A DNA stretch of 64,000 bases. Origin: Oehlia diaphana. Taxonomy: Eukaryota; Glomeromycota; Glomeromycetes; Glomerales; Glomeraceae. The notes under the pieces are model-generated. The model ran no database searches. It was not told the DNA's origin and saw only the letters and a program-made list of their open reading frames with translations. The translations under genes and the position numbers were made by a program. The stretch is from NCBI GenBank assembly GCA_003833135.1, contig QZLH01000064.1, forward strand, positions 121,415 through 185,414. Reading direction: 5' to 3'. This document shows, piece by piece, positions 62,149 to 64,000 of the stretch (position 1 is the first letter of the stretch; each line of letters begins with the position of its first letter).

Positions 62149-62685
62149 ACATTATGCGAATTATTAGCTAGAATGGATAATACAGAAGATTGGGACTTGA
62201 AAATTCCAAGTATATTATTATTTATATATCACACAAAAAGAAATAATTCAACAAAGCTAAAATCAGATTATATAATATATGGAATAGAAATGAAAACATT
62301 ATCAAATTTAAAGGATAAAGAAACGATAATAACATAAAGAATTAATAGTCTAATTGAAGAACTACTAAACGTCAGGAATCAAGCTAAGGAAAATATCAAA
62401 AATTCTCAAGAAAAACAAAAATTATATCACGACAAAAAGAATAAGATAAAGAAGAAATTTCAAATCAAAGATAAAGTACTATACTATTATGCAGCAAAAG
62501 AAAAGCAATAGTCAGGAAAACTAGAAGAAAAATAGAAGAAACCTTATTATATATATGAAATAATAACTAAAGGATCATATAAAATCAAAACTATGGAAGG
62601 GAAAATACAGAAAACACCAGTAAATGGGGAATTGTTGAAAGAATATGTGAATAGATCAAATTTTGAAGTAACAGTTCGAATTTGA
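62149..62685 (+). pseudogene. Ty3/Gypsy integrase C-terminal region
   Basis: Translation reads TEDWDLKIPSILLFIYHTKR then NNSTKLKSDYIIYGIEM, the end of the integrase core. A helical NQAKENIKNSQEKQKLYHDK follows, then the chromatin-proximal module FQIKDKVLYYYAAKEKQ*SG, PYYIYEIITKGSYKIKTMEG and a stop at 62685. This is the usual W-x-GPY..G.Y.L layout of Gypsy integrases. Both conserved Trp codons (Q-W-SGK and K-W-K-PYY) are now TAG, and another stop follows TIIT. Confidence 0.78.
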
Positions 62686-62706
62686 TGGGACTCAAATTTT
62701 TCTCGG

Positions 62707-63452
62707 GAGAGATAACTGTAACCCTTGAAGTCAGGTTAATCATGTGATCGGAAGAATAATTAACCGAAGGATAAATGAAATACTGAAAGAAATATGGGTA
62801 AATATTTAATTGATGGATAAATATTTAGCCAAAGGAACAATATTTAACCGAAATAATTAGAAGAAATGATAGAACATAATTACATAATATTATTTATAGT
62901 TATTTATTTTTAGAATAGTTTTATGTAGAGAATAGTTCGTTTTATTTTTAGATTAGTTTTATTTATAGTTTTATTTAGTTAGTCATTATAAGAAATAGGT
63001 GGCACAGCAAGAGAATAGGTAGAAATAGTTTTTTATAGTTCTAGCAAAATCTTTGAAAGAAAGTTAGAAAATAGGAGAATAAGTTTTATTAAATTGTTAT
63101 AAATAGGTGTGGGATTCAATAGGAATTCCGTAGTCTTGGATTCTGCAGTTCATTAACTCAAATAAAAATATTATTAATTATTAAAAGTTATTTTGAATAT
63201 GCTTATGGTTCGCCTGAGAGTTAATTAATGATAAGTCCAGATAAAATAAAATATGGGGAAACTTTCCAAGTTTGAAATTAAAGAAATGAAATTAATGAAA
63301 TAAAAATAAAATATGGAAGAACTATCGCAGTTTGTAATAAGAAATGATGTAATAATAAAAATCTAAACCAAGCGTAAGAAAAAGAAGAATATAATAAAAA
63401 TGAAAGGTAAATAAATACTTGTTTATATACGGGTGGCAGACGTGGGTGATAC
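62707..63452 (+). mobile_element. LTR-like sequence, right copy
   Basis: Begins TGTAACCCTTGAAGTCAGGT directly after a purine-rich tract and runs to GGTGGCAGACGTGGGTGA. A TATAAATAGG promoter word lies near 63099 with ATCACGTGA-like sequence upstream, giving plus orientation. It matches the reverse complement of the left copy over its whole length. The right terminus lacks the final CA and is followed by unrelated sequence, so the 3' end may be truncated. Confidence 0.75.
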
Positions 63453-63619
63453 CGTATACCATACATTAACCACTATACATACATATATAGGAATCCATAC
63501 AGTACATGTTTCTATCACACCCAAGAATAAAGGGCAGTTAGAGGTTTACTAGATAAACAAATCCTTCCAGATCATCAGCTTGGTAGCATCTTACAGGTCG
63601 AAATGTGAAAAATCAGGCA

Positions 63620-63725
63620 TCAATCAGTCACCAATCGGACACCAATCAGGTAGCTGATTGGTGACTGATTGGTAACCGATTGGTGACTGATTGGCATTTT
63701 TGCCAAATACCGTCACCAATCAGGC
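63620..63725. repeat. CCAAT/ATTGG array with 11-bp period
   Basis: CCAAT at 63631 and 63642, then ATTGG at 63657, 63668, 63679 and 63690, then CCAAT at 63716. Neighbours on the same strand are exactly 11 bp apart. The change of strand is at CCAATCAGGTAGCTGATTGG, a perfect 8-bp stem with a 4-base loop. The unit is TGATTGGTGAC or TAACCGATTGG. Confidence 0.85.
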
Positions 63726-63740
63726 AGTTTGCTAACTTTT

Positions 63741-64000
63741 GATCCAGTGATCGGAAAATAATGAAATATAGTTCATTGGAATCGTCTCAATAAGACGAAT
63801 CTAATGGTAGTAAAATCATATTTCTAAGATTAATACTTGATGAGATATTAAATAAAATATAAAAATAAAAATATACTATTTATATTTTATTTAATTTCTT
63901 ATTAACTATTAATCCTAGAAATACAATTTTATTACCATTAGATTCGTCTTGTTGAGACGATTCCAATGAATTATATTTCATCATTTTCTGATCACTGGAT
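63741..64000. mobile_element. Large palindromic MITE with ~115-bp arms (runs to window end)
   Basis: The left arm GATCCAGTGATCGGAAAATA ... GTCTCAATAAGACGAATCTA ... and the right arm, ending at base 64000, are reverse complements with about one change per 10 bp, and the spacer is small. GTCTCAAYAAGAC inside each arm is a second, short palindrome. The outer right boundary may lie beyond the window. Confidence 0.78.

Larger units (their letters stand above)
57725..62706 (+). mobile_element. Decayed internal region of a Ty3/Gypsy-like retroelement
   Basis: Carries a gag-like frame near the left end (57849-58671) and an integrase C-terminus at the right end (62149-62685). A purine-rich CTCGGGAGAGATAAC follows just before the right LTR-like block, as a polypurine tract would. 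The middle (59100-62100) has many stops, and no reverse-transcriptase motif could be read. Two related blocks with GTAAGCAGTATCATTGAAAC ... CTTTAGCGCTGCTTACC lie at 60432-60483 and 61364-61522, the second with about 100 bp extra. Confidence 0.6.

Overview
The window is very AT-rich eukaryotic DNA with short GT-AG introns, sparse genes and abundant decayed mobile elements. An expanded-type MATA_HMG box gene, a Sel1-repeat fragment, a protein-kinase fragment, a zinc-ribbon/nuclease family gene, an RBR ubiquitin ligase and small secreted-protein debris fit an arbuscular mycorrhizal fungus (Glomeromycotina, Rhizophagus-like). That assignment is inference from gene content and composition; no rRNA or tRNA gene was seen.

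Layout. 0-2 kb: an intact six-exon C2-domain gene (548-1741, +). 2-5.7 kb: gene-poor. 5.8-8.1 kb: a broken zinc-ribbon/endonuclease gene split by two nested TA-flanked DNA transposons; the inner one holds an assembly gap (6638-7433). 8.4-11.5 kb: minus-strand exons of unrecognised, probably broken genes. 12.1-17.1 kb: a mobile-element graveyard with a hAT transposase, an ~80-bp satellite, a Helitron helicase remnant and a MITE. 17-25.4 kb: no gene seen. 25.5-26.2 kb: HMG-box gene. 28.6-31.3 kb: several MITEs and a segmental duplication. 34.0-35.1 kb: RBR E3 ligase gene (four exons). 38.6-40.5 kb: large membrane glycoprotein gene (-).

41.7-54 kb is accessory: a fold-back with 47-bp perfect arms, a retropepsin remnant, a secreted-protein pseudogene, Sel1 repeats, a minisatellite, a kinase pseudogene containing an RNase-H-like scrap, a seven-exon gene overlapping a convergent two-exon gene, a second long fold-back and a broken Ser/Gln/Asn-rich gene. 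57-63.5 kb is a decayed Ty3/Gypsy-like element bounded by two ~740-bp LTR-like sequences in inverted orientation. The window ends in an 11-bp-periodic CCAAT array and a large palindrome.

The likely functional genes are the C2, HMG, RBR and membrane-protein genes, and possibly the 49.5-51.4 kb convergent pair. They do not form an obvious pathway. The clearest window-wide pattern is that element-derived reading frames have lost tryptophan codons to stops (TGG to TGA, TAG or TAA) by G-to-A change, while the intact genes have not.
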